DNA from: Diphasiastrum complanatum
Taxonomy: Eukaryota; Streptophyta; Lycopodiopsida; Lycopodiales; Lycopodiaceae
Direction of reading: 5' to 3'
NCBI GenBank assembly: GCA_029204225.1
Contig: CM055096.1
Span: 64,011,240 to 64,075,239, forward strand
DNA: 64,000 nt
The notes beneath the pieces are model-generated. The model did no database searches. It was not told the DNA's origin and saw nothing but the letters and a program-made list of their open reading frames with translations. Below, one piece after another: positions 33,000 through 45,200 of this stretch (position 1 is its first letter; each line of letters starts with the position of its first letter). A program made the translations under genes and the position numbers.

Positions 33000-35474
33000 T
33001 CAATGTTTTTGATTTCGTACATATGCATTATTACAATACTCTTATTAAATTGTTACAATACCTACCTACTATGCACTTAATATAGAAACTTAGTCACGTA
33101 AGAATACAATCAAATTATGAAATAGAACACTTTCAAAATGCTATAATTTTGCAATTGTACGTAGTGCAAGTATATTTTATCCGAGCATCAGAATACACAT
33201 AAAACTAAGCAAATAACCCAAAGAAGAATGGCTCTAAAAACCTCAAATCCATCAACAATCATGCATAAAGCATATAATTTGCGTCATTTTTTTCATATTC
33301 GTAAAGAATGTGGAGGCCAAATCTCATTAGACACATCCAAATTAATTGAACGAATCTCACCATAACCCATACAAAATTCTTGCTAGTTTTCGTCTCCAAT
33401 TTACAAAAATCAGAAAATTTTCAATCAGATACATTCATTCATCTGAAACACAATCACAAATATTACAATCTAATATTACTACCCAAAGAAATCCCAAAAG
33501 GCACCCTTGCAAAGAAATACATATCAAACGACTAGCCAATATTAATGACTATTAACATTTCTATACACTTAACATGGGAAATGTTGGCTTGAAAAAAAAT
33601 TTCAGTTTCATTACAAATTTTCTAATGCTCCTAGTTTTGCAATTTAATTCCATATCCGCCTCTCCATTCGCAAAAAAAAAAAAAAAAAAAATCTCTATAT
33701 CTACAGACAAATACAACACCTTTGCTTTTGTTATTTTTAGATGGCACTAAATGGATACATAAGGTCCGGGAAAGGCTTCGGAAAAGCTGAAAAGTTGCTA
33801 ATGTGATTGGGAAAACTTCAAATGTTGATGTAAGCTATCTTGAAAATCTTACAATCTAATACCTAATAGGAAAGTCTTGGAATGAATGGTTATGTTGTTC
33901 TTTCTGATAACGAAATCGATGCGAGTAATGGGAATGCCAAAATTGAGACAAGCCAGACACGTGTCAGGAAGGAATCTTGTAATCTGACCCCAACAAAGTA
34001 TCTCATTATTGACCTGGGGGCTCATGACGATCATGACTTGAGACCGTATGAAAACACTGTTCACACAGAACAGTCCCGATTTGTTGGAACTGGCAGACCA
34101 TCGAGCGATAGTACAAATATGGTTTAAACTAGTTTTAAAGTTGACCGGGAATGAAGAATCCATAGAAGCAGATGATGTTTGAACTTCGCAGACTAAGATC
34201 TACATGAGCTACATTCCTTTGAATAGTGCTCTATTTTGCCCCATTGTTATTTATTGTTGTACTCTATACATGCCCATGTGTTGTATTTTAGAGTTTAAAA
34301 ACCGTATTACCAGATTCTATTTCTAATGGAGAGGATTAAAATCCTACCACGACTAAGAAATCTAATTATCAATAACCCTTAACCCGTAACTGGCAATTTT
34401 GCCAAGCGTGATTGGCGATTTTCATTTAAAAAAACGTGCTCCCATGCCAACAAGATATATGAGGGGCAAGATTCAAGGGGGAGCTCGGGTCTCCCATTCA
34501 CTCGGATTTCATTTTATCCGGTTGTTAGTTGTGATCATCATCTGCATCTAATCCTACTATCTACCCATATCTTCTGCCATCCCGATCCCTTTATTTCCTC
34601 TCTTATCTCTCTTCCTTTCTCATACTTCCTTTGTAATTACTGTAGATACGGCTTGGCTACCAGAAGGGCATTGAATGTAAGCAACAACTTTCATTCCGAT
34701 CGGATCCAGCTTCTCTTCTGTGGGCACTTTCCGACATCAGCTTGGAGCCAACACAATGGAACCCATGTTCGTGATGCTGCCTGTGGTAATGCCTGTGCCT
34801 CATGCTCTCTACTTGAGTAGCTTCTGGGAATGGATTTTTTGATGTGTTCTACTCCCACCAGCACCGATTTTCTGCTCAACTTCTTTGATGAGAGTCTATA
34901 CAATAATGCTTTTGGGCTGCGATTTTTGTTACGTAGGTGTTAAAAAGGTGCAGGTTAGACTCCCCTGTTTGCAGATTGTGGAAAGTTGGTAGCTTCAGGC
35001 GGGTTTACTTGATGCCAAGGAACGTTTTTTCCGTCCTATTACTAGTTCATCACTTTCGGCTGATCTATCTATATTCCGCAAAGCACTGAAAGACGTTGAA
35101 AATGCATATATGTATAGCTAGAACTTCCGCATCAATATTGAAGCTACGGTTGCTTTATGGCAGAGAATTACCTCTACTTCCCCACATATATCGCGGCAAA
35201 TCAAGACCCTGGATTCTGAAACGAATAATTTTTTTATTATTTTTGTCTCTATCCCTGAATATCCATTAATATGGCCATCCGTTTCTATAGAGCCTATACC
35301 CCATCACGTGGACTAACATAAGAATTGTAAACTATTGGAAACAAAAAATTACAGTCTCAGAAAACAAAAAATCGATGTATATTTGAAGTCTTTGTTGGCT
35401 TGATGAGCTCCATTGCATGCGTTTATCTGCTGGCAACAATTCCAGTCAAGTTGTTCCATAAGGCGTAATAGGAA
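33000..35474. other. Intergenic DNA, no recognised gene
   Basis: It contains an A20-type run at 33671-33690. An 82-codon ORF (33882-34127) has evenly used codons but no family motif I know, and a 70-codon minus ORF lies at 34691-34903. Possible exon remains of a host gene cannot be excluded. Nothing is supported. Confidence 0.4.
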
Positions 35475-35900
35475 AATCTTCGCATGAAATGCTATTCTGG
35501 AACAGCTACCCTAAAGGATGCAACTAGGTTTTTCAAATGCCATGGGGTTATTTCATGAGTTTATCTATGATGAAAACGTCAGACTCATTGGAGTGGAGGC
35601 AGCTGGTTTTGGTTTGGATCGCGCGAAACATGCTGCAACCTTGACCAAGGGAGAAGTTGGTGTTTTGCATGGAGCCATGAGCTACTTGCTGGAGGATGAT
35701 GATGGCCAAATTATTGAGCCTCATTCTATTGTTGAGTCTGAATGCTGACATGTGTTGGCTTTTTTTGAAATGTATTCAGGCCAGATTATCCAGGGGTTGG
35801 CACGGAGCATAGCTTTCTAAAAGATGTTGGACGTGCTGAATACCATAGTGTCACAGATGATGAAGCCCTTTTTGGTACAAGTGCTCCATTGGAATTTTGA
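35475..35900 (+). pseudogene. TSB: Tryptophan synthase beta subunit pseudogene, internally deleted
   Basis: Functional TSB is a chloroplast PLP enzyme making Trp from indole and Ser. Three pieces are seen. 35475-35525 holds '[11 protein letters not shown]'. 35527-35726 holds '[12 protein letters not shown]', '[12 protein letters not shown]', '[20 protein letters not shown]' and '[12 protein letters not shown]'. 35781-35864 holds '[20 protein letters not shown]' and 'TDDEAL'. The first two are joined directly in different frames, so about 60 residues between them are gone, including the segment leading into the PLP-phosphate Gly/Ser loop. A ~50-bp interruption before piece three may be an old intron. 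After 'DEAL' the reading is foreign and stops. The N-terminal half with the PLP lysine and the C-terminus are absent. Confidence 0.88.
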
Positions 35901-36065
35901 ATATTACCATCATTCCTAATTTATTTTCTGAAATGTTTTTAGTTTCTTAGCTGTTCATGGACCGACGCTATCCTTCACTGTAAAATATTTAGAGTGACAT
36001 GTACTACCTATTGCTGAGCCGTGTCAAAACTTATTTGCTTGAATACTCCATGAAGCATAGAATGT

Positions 36066-36131
36066 GTGAACACTAAAATTAATTGCTACCGTTGCTTGGT
36101 GAACACTAAAATTGATTGCTAACATTGCTTG
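36066..36131. repeat. Tandem duplication, ~34-bp unit
   Basis: The unit 'GTGAACACTAAAATTAATTG' followed by 'CTACCGTTGCTTG' occurs twice in tandem with few changes. Confidence 0.85.
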
Positions 36132-36302
36132 TGTTCCTGGTAACGATAGGACGGGCCGTAGCATCTAGTCAAGCATCACGTGGACTAACGTAAAAATTGT
36201 TCTTCATGAATCATGCGTACTCATAGTCAGTATTTTCAAGTTGGAAGTTCAAATATTTTCGTTTGTCTAAAATCTACACACTCTGTTGCAATCTATGAGG
36301 AG

Positions 36303-36402
36303 CATAAACTCGAAACAAATAGAGCAAACCGGAGTACACATGGCCTTTTCATGACCATGAACTCGAAACAGATAGAGCAAACCGAAGTACACATGGCCGT
36401 TC
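36303..36402. repeat. Tandem duplication, ~53-bp unit
   Basis: 'AACTCGAAACAAATAGAGCA' followed by 'AACCGGAGTACACATGGCC' is repeated after a 14-bp filler with two substitutions. The overlapping ORF therefore has a repeated peptide and is not treated as a gene. Confidence 0.85.
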
Positions 36403-38794
36403 CGTCACAAAAAACCGTGATAGAAGGTGGTATGACGCTGCTGTAAAAAATGAGAGAGTTGCAGATCGTCTGTGAAGATGGTAAAACAACAGTAGCCTCA
36501 AAAGCCTCGAAATTGGGCCAGAACAGATTATGCAAAGCAGTGATGGCTTACATCGGAAACACAAGCATGTCTTGTTTTCTAGATAAAGAAGAGAACAAAA
36601 AAGAATACATGCAAGAAGCCACAAGTGAAGATTCCACGCGACATAATGCATGTAGGAAGGCACGAGAAAATCCACTCGATTACCATGGACAAAGCCAGCG
36701 CATAACAATTTATCTCTCAAAACAAATTTACCTTATTAATTCACTAAAACTACATTTACATTTTAGTTAGCTATTTCATAAATACGTGGCAGCTTTAAAA
36801 ATCAGTATCAATATTAAATTAAGCAAACAAAAAATAGAATTCCAATAATTATTTAGAGCACAAGCATGTCAATTTTGTGTTATGTCTACTATGTGCCCCT
36901 GCCTGTAAGGCAGGGCCAAAAATCTCTTGAAACCATATCTATAAGCAAATAGTGAAAGAGATGTATTGTTGACCTAACTTAATAATAAAATAGATGAACT
37001 AAAAGAGTAGATGTCAATATCGAAAAAATAGAGGAAGAACCCTCACACATCAAGAACTAATGTTTGGTGTACAAGATGTAAAAAGGAAGTTCATAGCTTA
37101 ATTCCACTTTCTAATCAAGTTGTGATATGTGAACAAAACTTGATAGAGAGATCAAATGCAGTGTTGTATATTGTCTCGACACATATGTAGAAGATAAAGT
37201 TTATGAGATTTGAGCCTCACATGCGAAGTCAATATCTTCCACTTATATTCACTTGTTTTTCCAAATTCTATAAAGAGAACTATATTAGCTTAGTTTGTCA
37301 TGACCCACAAGTGAATCTTAGGGTGGTTTGAGACTACATTGGTTGGCAAATCCTAAATTTAAAATAGAGTTCTCTCATTGGTCCACGAAGACTTATCTTG
37401 AGTTGCCACCGTGTGACATATGAGGTGGCAAGGGACCCTCACCAAGTAGGAGGCATGAGGACATTGCATGACATGTTGATTTGCCAAGGGCAATTTCAAA
37501 AAAATGAACCAATGGGACAGTAGAGGTTCAAACTGGCCAACAAAATTGCAGCCCTTAATTTAGCACTTGCCAACTAAGTTCAAAAGTGAGGTGGGACGTC
37601 AAACTCATTTGCCAAAATTCAAAAAGTGGATGGCAATTGAAAGGGCCAAGCAAAGATACTTGTCGCTAGTCTGACACCACTCAAAAAAAATATGTGATAA
37701 CTTCTCGCCATAATGGACTAGGTATCGTTCATGAGGAGGTGGGCTACGACTTGCAGCAAGATGAGTCACGGGACGACGAATCTAGCTAGTTGCAAGGCTG
37801 TAGCCCGCCGTCAGACGGACCATACATGGCGTAGCAGAAGAGAGATAGACGGTCAAGATCTAAATCTGTTGAAGCCTCTGCTACGGCTCAACCAATGACG
37901 TAGTGCCACATGTCCGCTATCATTGCTCACGAATGCTACATCCAAGTAAAAACATGGGTGTCCATCGGCCCTCCACCCTCCATTTGCCAAAAGAAAGACC
38001 ACCCTTCAGTTGACCTGCTGAGCCGGTTTGGTGGACCTGATATCCCCGGTGAATCGGGCAAGGCCTAGCGTTTCGAGATAACGCGATCCATGCTCTGATT
38101 GATCGCAAATCCTTCGGCGGAAGGAACGACAGGATCGGATCTCCAAACAGACAGACAGAAATTATCATAAAATAGCGGAAGTTAAATCATATAAAATATC
38201 AGGTTATGGCTGATAATGTCTTTGAACACAAACTGATTGAATGATTGGAGCCGCAAGGCGGCAGCAGCAGCAAGCAGCGTGTATCAAAGATGCAATCGAC
38301 TGAAAATTTGAATGCTTGCTGTGTGGAAATTGTTAGCTTATGATAGTAGCCTTTTGAAAATGATGAGCTAGAAGAGATTATGTCTGTGACTCGAGGACTG
38401 ATGATTTTTAGCAGGGATGAACTTTAAAGGATTGTCTGAGCGATCTGAGGAGTTCGTGGATGATGAGGTTGATATCTAGAAAAAATGATGGAAATATAAG
38501 TGATTCAATTTCTGTCTTTTTGTTGTTGTTGTGGTAATTATGATATCTGTTATCTTAGGCGCTTTCTTATCCATGAAGCCTTTCTCTCTTGTATAGCAGT
38601 ACAGCTGATTAATAAACGGTTTCAGTGACATATTTATCTTTGCTCTTGTACAGTAATATAGTTGACGAAGCATGCCGAGGAATGAGTGGGAGGTTTTATC
38701 CGGGAAAAGCTTTTCAGAGCTATGATGGATGATGAAATTATCCTATTTTTGAAAGTTTGAGCTCAAAGAGCTTGAGTGAGAGGGGAGTTGACCA

Positions 38795-39205
38795 ATGGCG
38801 GCATGCAATGTTACATATCGACCCTTGACTGGCCTAGACTTGCTCTCCCAAACATCCCCATGCACAGGGTGGTCAAAGGGAAGTACCAATCCGTACTATC
38901 ATCCAAGCGAAGGGTGCCAACAAAGAATATCTTTATATTCCGTCAGATTGTCTATGAATGCTGTCTTCAACGAATGCTTAAGATCACGTATCCATTTCGC
39001 TTTAGTGAAAGATCTGAGATCCGAAGTCAAATGCCTCCGGCAAGGCTGTATTGCATCTTCTGAAACAGCAATGACCAAAGAACAGCTTAATAAAGCCAGC
39101 TTTTCAGTTCAGTTGCCCATTCTTTATGCAAACAGAGGCCTTAGAAAAGTACATCATGGAGGGAACGTGAAAGCAAAAGCCGCAGAACAGGAGGCCGTAA
39201 AGCAA
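38795..39205 (+). CDS. PLGG1: PLGG1 exon 1: chloroplast transit peptide
   Basis: 137 codons beginning '[20 protein letters not shown]', rich in Ser, Arg, Leu and Asn and poor in acidic residues at the start, as expected of a transit peptide. The C-terminal part, '[11 protein letters not shown]', lies where the family's mature N-terminus begins ('SVQAM...'). Sequence is not conserved here, so membership rests on position, start context and phase. The donor GTAATA is at 39206; an alternative donor GTAAAG at 39197 would drop three codons in the same phase. Confidence 0.78.
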
Positions 39206-42200
39206 GTAATAATATCCTCATAAATTATTAGATGTGCTACTTATAAGAAATCTTGTGAATACACCTGATGATTAAATCCTTTCTACATATTACGCCTTTG
39301 AAGAATTCCATGTAATTTCCATAATACACAGTAAACCTAGCGAGGATTAAATTCCTGTTGAGCGTTCTTAAGCATTCAGTTTGAAATCTCAGCAGATAAT
39401 GGAGTATAGAAGAAGAACAACGAATACCTTAGTCTCTTGTATGTCCTCATTGTGGCAATGGGTGTTGTCCAACTTTCAACCTCCAAGTGGAGGATTGAGT
39501 ATATTTGGCGTCTAACCATCGATCTGCTTCATGTTTGTTTGACTGGGACAATCTTTATCCCCTGAGCACATGGAAACCATTAATATATGTATGGCTAGAT
39601 TTTTTGATAGTTTGAGTTACCTTTGAGTTACAATGAAGTCTTTGTGCTACACTGGGAATTCTAGCTTAATATAGAACACTTTGAACTGCCGCTGTGAAGG
39701 CTACAGGTTTTATTCATTTGGCAATTTCACTTGGATTATTATTGGCTCTGGACATATTTCTAAAACGAGCATTTGCAGAAGCTTCAATCCGATTTCCCAG
39801 TGCCTTATTTGGGATGTTCTGCCTTTTCTCTCTTTTGATGATACTGGATTCAATTAGGCCAGCTATTGCGAACCAAATTGTTTCACTATTCACACCAGCA
39901 ACTAGTTTCATTCAAAGATGGCTCCCTTTGTTTTATGTGCCTTCTCTTGTGGTGGTGCCATTGGCTGTGAAGGGAATTCCACCATCAGCTGGTATCAAGA
40001 TAGTTGTTATCCTGGGTGAGCTTCTGTGCCATATTTATTTTTCTTAGGTAATTCGTATCCCATTTTTACAAGGTTAATGATTAGTCTAGAAAGCCTTGAT
40101 CTGTCGGTATTAGGTAGTTCTTCCTTTATGTTATGATCACCATAAATAAACATATTGTAGTATGAAATTGCTTGCTTAAATGTTTTGCCCAGCAGAGTAC
40201 AAAATCTAGTAGGCATGAATCTCAATAGGCTTTGTAGATTCATGGGTATAAGGCTTATTAGTTTTGTTTTGAGGGAAACAGAGCCTTAAGCCATCAGTAT
40301 TATTCTTTGTTGGGTAAATCCTTGCTTACCCTTATCTAGGAATTGTTTTAAATTCTATCCACTTGGGGATTTGGCTTATATACAACAATCTTAACTCCAT
40401 AAACGTATTGCCATGATATTTATGGTTTTGTCAAATGGCTAGCTGGAGTTTTTTGCTGTCTTAGGACTTCAGGAAATTATTCTTGCAAATGTCCAAGGGT
40501 GATGTAGATTTTGCTAGGCTAATTTTTAAAATGGTCCACAAATTGTTAATATATATCTACTCAAACGTTGAATTTGAAGGGAAATGGCCCAAGGATGAAG
40601 CTTCAAGTTAGCAGGCCTACAAACCAGCTTTATGATAGCTTAGCTGTTGATCTGTGGTTGAACACTACACAAGCACTTCCCTTGGAAATAAGATGTAAAA
40701 TAGCTAATAAATATGAAGTAGAAAATTTACATGCATGCTTAGTTTGTCTCTCTCTCTCTCTCTCTGCTCTTTCACTATCTATCTACACCATCTCTCTTGT
40801 GCTACATCTCCATTCTTGGAGTATCTGCACCATAATCTAAACTTGGCCATTCCTCTAATTCGGCCTACTACCTCCAAAAATCCAGCAACTAAATAATTAT
40901 GAAACAAAGCTCTTTCCCCCCCAAACTCGGCCTTCCACAGGTCAAGAACTGTCCATAATGATCTTATGACCTTGATTCAAGTTTTCCACTTACATGCATG
41001 CATTATGACCTTCAAAACTTTTGCATGTGCGCATAACTCTGATGTTTTCCTTTGCATGTATTTGTAGTTTGTTTATTTCCAATAAAAAAAAAAATTCCTT
41101 GCTTTTGATAAGCTAGACTTGGAAACATTTCTATTGGAAGGAACCAAGTTCATGTTCCACCTTTTAAGATCCTTTTTGGGGAAACCAATGTATATGTAAT
41201 TGGCCAAGGCCAATTGGTTTTGCATAATTTAAAGATATCCTTCGCGGGGGGGGGGGGGGGGGGGGGGGGGGGGTGTCCCCATGGGGGGGTGGGTGTCCCC
41301 ATCTTGACCCCTCAGTGCTTTTGCTGCATGTGAATGATTTTGTGATTCAGTGTTTTTCGAGTTTTATTTTCAAGACTAATTTGATTTTAGTTGATTCAAG
41401 ACTTCTTTTATGTAGAAGTAAAGTCAGTAAGTTCAAGATCCTAAGGATTGTAGGACAACCCTCCCTTGAGGTTCACACTTTGGTATCAGAGCCAAGGTTT
41501 TATATCCTATGAATTTCTTGTGAGGGTTTCTTTGCATGAAATAGATGCTAACCCATTGAACTCTACATCTTTACTTTTGAATTGACTTCCCATCTGCTCT
41601 TATCTCTTCTTCTTTTTTTACAAGACTTTTGCAATGCAAAAGAAAACCATCTATAACTAGGTGATCCCTAGAGAGATAGATCTTCCAATTTTCTTTTGTT
41701 TCCAATCCAATGCCATAAGAATTGTAGCTTCCATATTCCTTTTTGGAGAGTGGCACTATTCTGAATGCGAAGTTTTTCCATACTATTGGCTTTGAAATCT
41801 ATCTCAGAGAGGATCTTTTGCTCCAACAAAGATGACCAGCTTTTCACGAAGTGCTCCAAGTTCAGAAAGCCGCATGTACAAGAAACATACAACCCAAAGT
41901 TAGTCATGGCCATTCAACCTTTGAAGATCATACTAGTAAAACAAGGGAAGTATTTTCTGCCTGTACACAAGAACAAACAAAAGGGAAGAGCTAGGATGCC
42001 AAATCATGGAATCCTCTGGGTAGGGGGGCGCATTTCCACTTATATAGAGAGTGGAGAAGCATTCCAAAGTGAGTGAGGTGTCAAGTACAAGTGCATGAGG
42101 TGTGGGGAAGAATCCAATTGGACTAAAGATGAAGTGGAGTGCATGGATGAGGTGTAATAGTTTGTGGGAGTGAAAGGCTGAGGTGTACAAGTTTGTAGGA

Positions 42201-45200
42201 GTTGTTAAGATGATGTGGAAAGTGAGTGTAGGAGGGCACCCAATTCTAGATGTGCAATAGCCTAAAAGCCATGTGGCAAGGTAGGTGGAGGTAGGTGGCA
42301 CAAGGTTTAGACTTGGCCTCTTATTAACTTATGATTTTCATTGTCACAACTTGGGAATTCAAGTGCAAACTTACTAGGGAAAAAGCCAAAGTATATGCCC
42401 ATCTTATTTTGCATAATAGTCATTAATTCATTGGCACTTTTTTCTAGAGGTTGCCCATCCTCAATCATGGTGGAAAGGGTCAATAGGGTGATTAGTCCCT
42501 TGGCCTTGTCATGTTCTTTATAGACTCCTCTGAGCCTTCATTATAGACCTAGAAATAAGCCTTCCTTCTAGACTCCTCTGAGCCTTCTTTGTTAACTGTC
42601 TTAAGCTTAGAAAGCTTCTTGTTCCGATTCTTGTCCTTTAGGCACTTTCATGAGTACCTGCACAAACCTTCAAAGAAAAGGTCAGTCCTTAAGCCTAGAA
42701 GGCTTCTTATTCTTGTTCTTGTTCTTCAGGCACTTTTGTGAGTACCTGCACATACCTTCAAAGAAAAGTCAGTATTCATACCATCAGACATGGCTCATAA
42801 AAGGGTCCTTAGTTCTACAGGTAGCAATACCTACACACTTAAATCATTAGAGCAATAAATTCATACAATATCCAAAAAGAATAATGGTCATTGGTAGTTT
42901 CATGTCATCAAAGTTTATGTGAAGATGGAAGATAGGAAAGTCTTTATTTCTTTGGGGCAATTTGCCTCTACAAATTACACCCCTCCAACGCATAAAGCGT
43001 TGTCCTCAACGAATATTTCTCAAATGAGAATCTAGAATTTTTGTATACTCTTAGAAGAAATCTTCTTCCATCTATCTAGCATCCATGGTTGGATGATTCT
43101 TTAAACTTGAGGAGGTATATTGTCAATGTTTTTTCTTTTCTTTCATGTCTGATCTTGTGCATTAAGATCTGCTCATATTGAAGAATCTCTTTGGTTCCTT
43201 GATCTTCTTAAGATCTTTCGAGCTTTTTCTTACATGAAATAAAATGAGCTTGCTTACTGAATCTATCTATGATAGTCCAAATCATTTCATTTCCATTCTT
43301 GATTTTAAGTAGCCCTGTGACAAAATCCATAGTAATGTGTTCCCATGGGGATTCAAGAATTGGTATAAAGGGTGAAGCAGTCTTGGATTCTTGGAGTATC
43401 TGTACCATAATCTAAACTTGGCCATTCCTCTAAGTCGGCCCACTACCTCCAAAAATCCAGCAACTAATTAATTATGAAACAAAGCTCTTTCTCCCCCAAA
43501 CTCGGCCTTCCACAGGTCAAGAATTGTCCATAATGATCTTATGACCTTGATTCAAGTTTTCCACTACCAAACACCCCAAAATTGGTTGCATGCATGCATT
43601 ATGACCTTCGAAACTTTTCCATGCATGCATAACTCTGATGTTTGCCTTTGCAACTGTGGTTTGTTTATTTCCAGTTGCATGTCAAGTTTCTAGAGTCCTT
43701 CATCATTGCATGTCGAAAGAACTAGAGTTTATGAGGAAAATCCTATGTTTCTGATAAGCTAGACTTGGAAACATTTCCATTGGAAGGAACCAAGTTCATG
43801 TTCCACCTTTTAAGATCCTTTTTGGGGAAACCAATGTGTATGTAATTGGCCAAGGCCAATTGGTTTTGCATAATTTAAAGATATCCTTCGGGGGGGTGGT
43901 TCCCCATCTTGACCCCTCAGTGCTTTTGTTGCATGTGAATGATTTTGTGATTCAGTGTTTTTCGAGTTTTATGTTCAAGACTCCAACTCATTAATATACA
44001 TTCCAAAAAGTGTAGGTGAAAGAGAGCAACCCATCTTCACCACAATGGTGCTTCAAATTTGCTCAGAAATGCCACTAACTGTTCGGAAACAACTCCAGAC
44101 TCTCTCATAAAGTGCCATCATAGCCAAGGTCGTATCCAAAGAAAATTCAAATCTTCTAATCTCTAAATGAGTAAGGAGCGTGAGACAGAGTCAAAGGCCT
44201 TCCTGAAGTCCTCAAGACAATAGTAGACCCATTCTCTCCTATGTCTAGCTGCGTCAATAAGAGCTCGAAGCATGAAAATATGATCAGTGGTGGAGTAATG
44301 GGCTTGGAACCTTGCCTGGCCCAAAGCATACAATCTCTTGGTCTACGATCTAGTTACCATACAACTTTGCCATAACATGCCCAACCATAACAATGCAGTA
44401 ATAACCAGCGTTCATGGCATCACCATTTTAATGAATGGGTGGATGATGTTGGTACACTAGGAGATGGGAAGCCAGAGACACCAACACGATTAAGATGGCC
44501 ACAATAGGTGAGAGTAAGTCAGCAACATGGATTTATAATTCAAACTCTTCAAAATCTCTCGCTTTATTGGTCTTCATTCTCTTAGTAGCCTCTAGGACCA
44601 CATTAGAACTCATAGGGGGATGAGGGGGGATAGAAACAAGAGCATCAATATGTATGATATAGAGTGTGGTGGCGTAGTCAGTTCAGAGATGTGGGCCATC
44701 CAAGAGAGTAGGTAGAGCATGCAGGATGAACTCATGCCAAAAGGTGCTTGTGGAGGAACTGAAGAGGAAATCAACAAGGGGTTTCCCCTCAAAAACTTCT
44801 TAGGCATGCTTTTTACGGTGGAGCATACAATAAAGAGAATGATTGACAAAATAAAGGAGATGTGGAGTATTTATATGTGCGTGTGTGACAAGAGAGTGTT
44901 GGGAGCTACATTCATAATCAAACCGGGGAGGATATGGAGGTCTAGAGGATGTGGAGATATTTGTTTTGTTTTTATGTGGTTTAGAAGGGAAGGCTAATGA
45001 GGCTGAGGTATGGAGTGAAGTGGTGAGGAAGGAGGCTTGTGACTCCAATGGATTATCATGTGGAAAATGGTGAAGTGACGAAACCAGAGATTCCTGGTAG
45101 ACTCGCATACACCAATGATCAAAGGTACATTTGGGTGCACGATGGAGTGTGGGATGGGAAGACGACTGTGATGTCAGGGTATTGCCAAGGTTGAAGGATA

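Larger units (their letters stand above)
35901..38794. other. Intergenic region upstream of PLGG1
   Basis: No gene is supported. Two small tandem duplications occur (next entries). The ORFs at 36349-36770 on both strands and 37920-38168 (minus) show no domain. 37280-37680 is rich in 'TTGCCAA'-type words and may be LTR-derived, but no boundary could be placed. The PLGG1 promoter and 5' UTR must lie in the last part. No convincing TATA box was seen. Confidence 0.45.

Noticed and set aside
33882-34127. 81-codon plus ORF considered as a host exon
   Set aside because: Balanced composition but no recognisable family, no clear splice sites; left as unassigned.
36349-36770. Overlapping ORFs of 106-123 codons on both strands
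   Set aside because: They include the tandem duplication and show no domains.
37920-38168. 82-codon minus ORF, first suspected organelle-derived
   Set aside because: I could not match it to any plastid or mitochondrial gene; not supported.
41933-42301. 122-codon minus ORF
   Set aside because: Sits inside the minus-strand LTR defined by the polypurine tract and its match to 28.3-29.1 kb.
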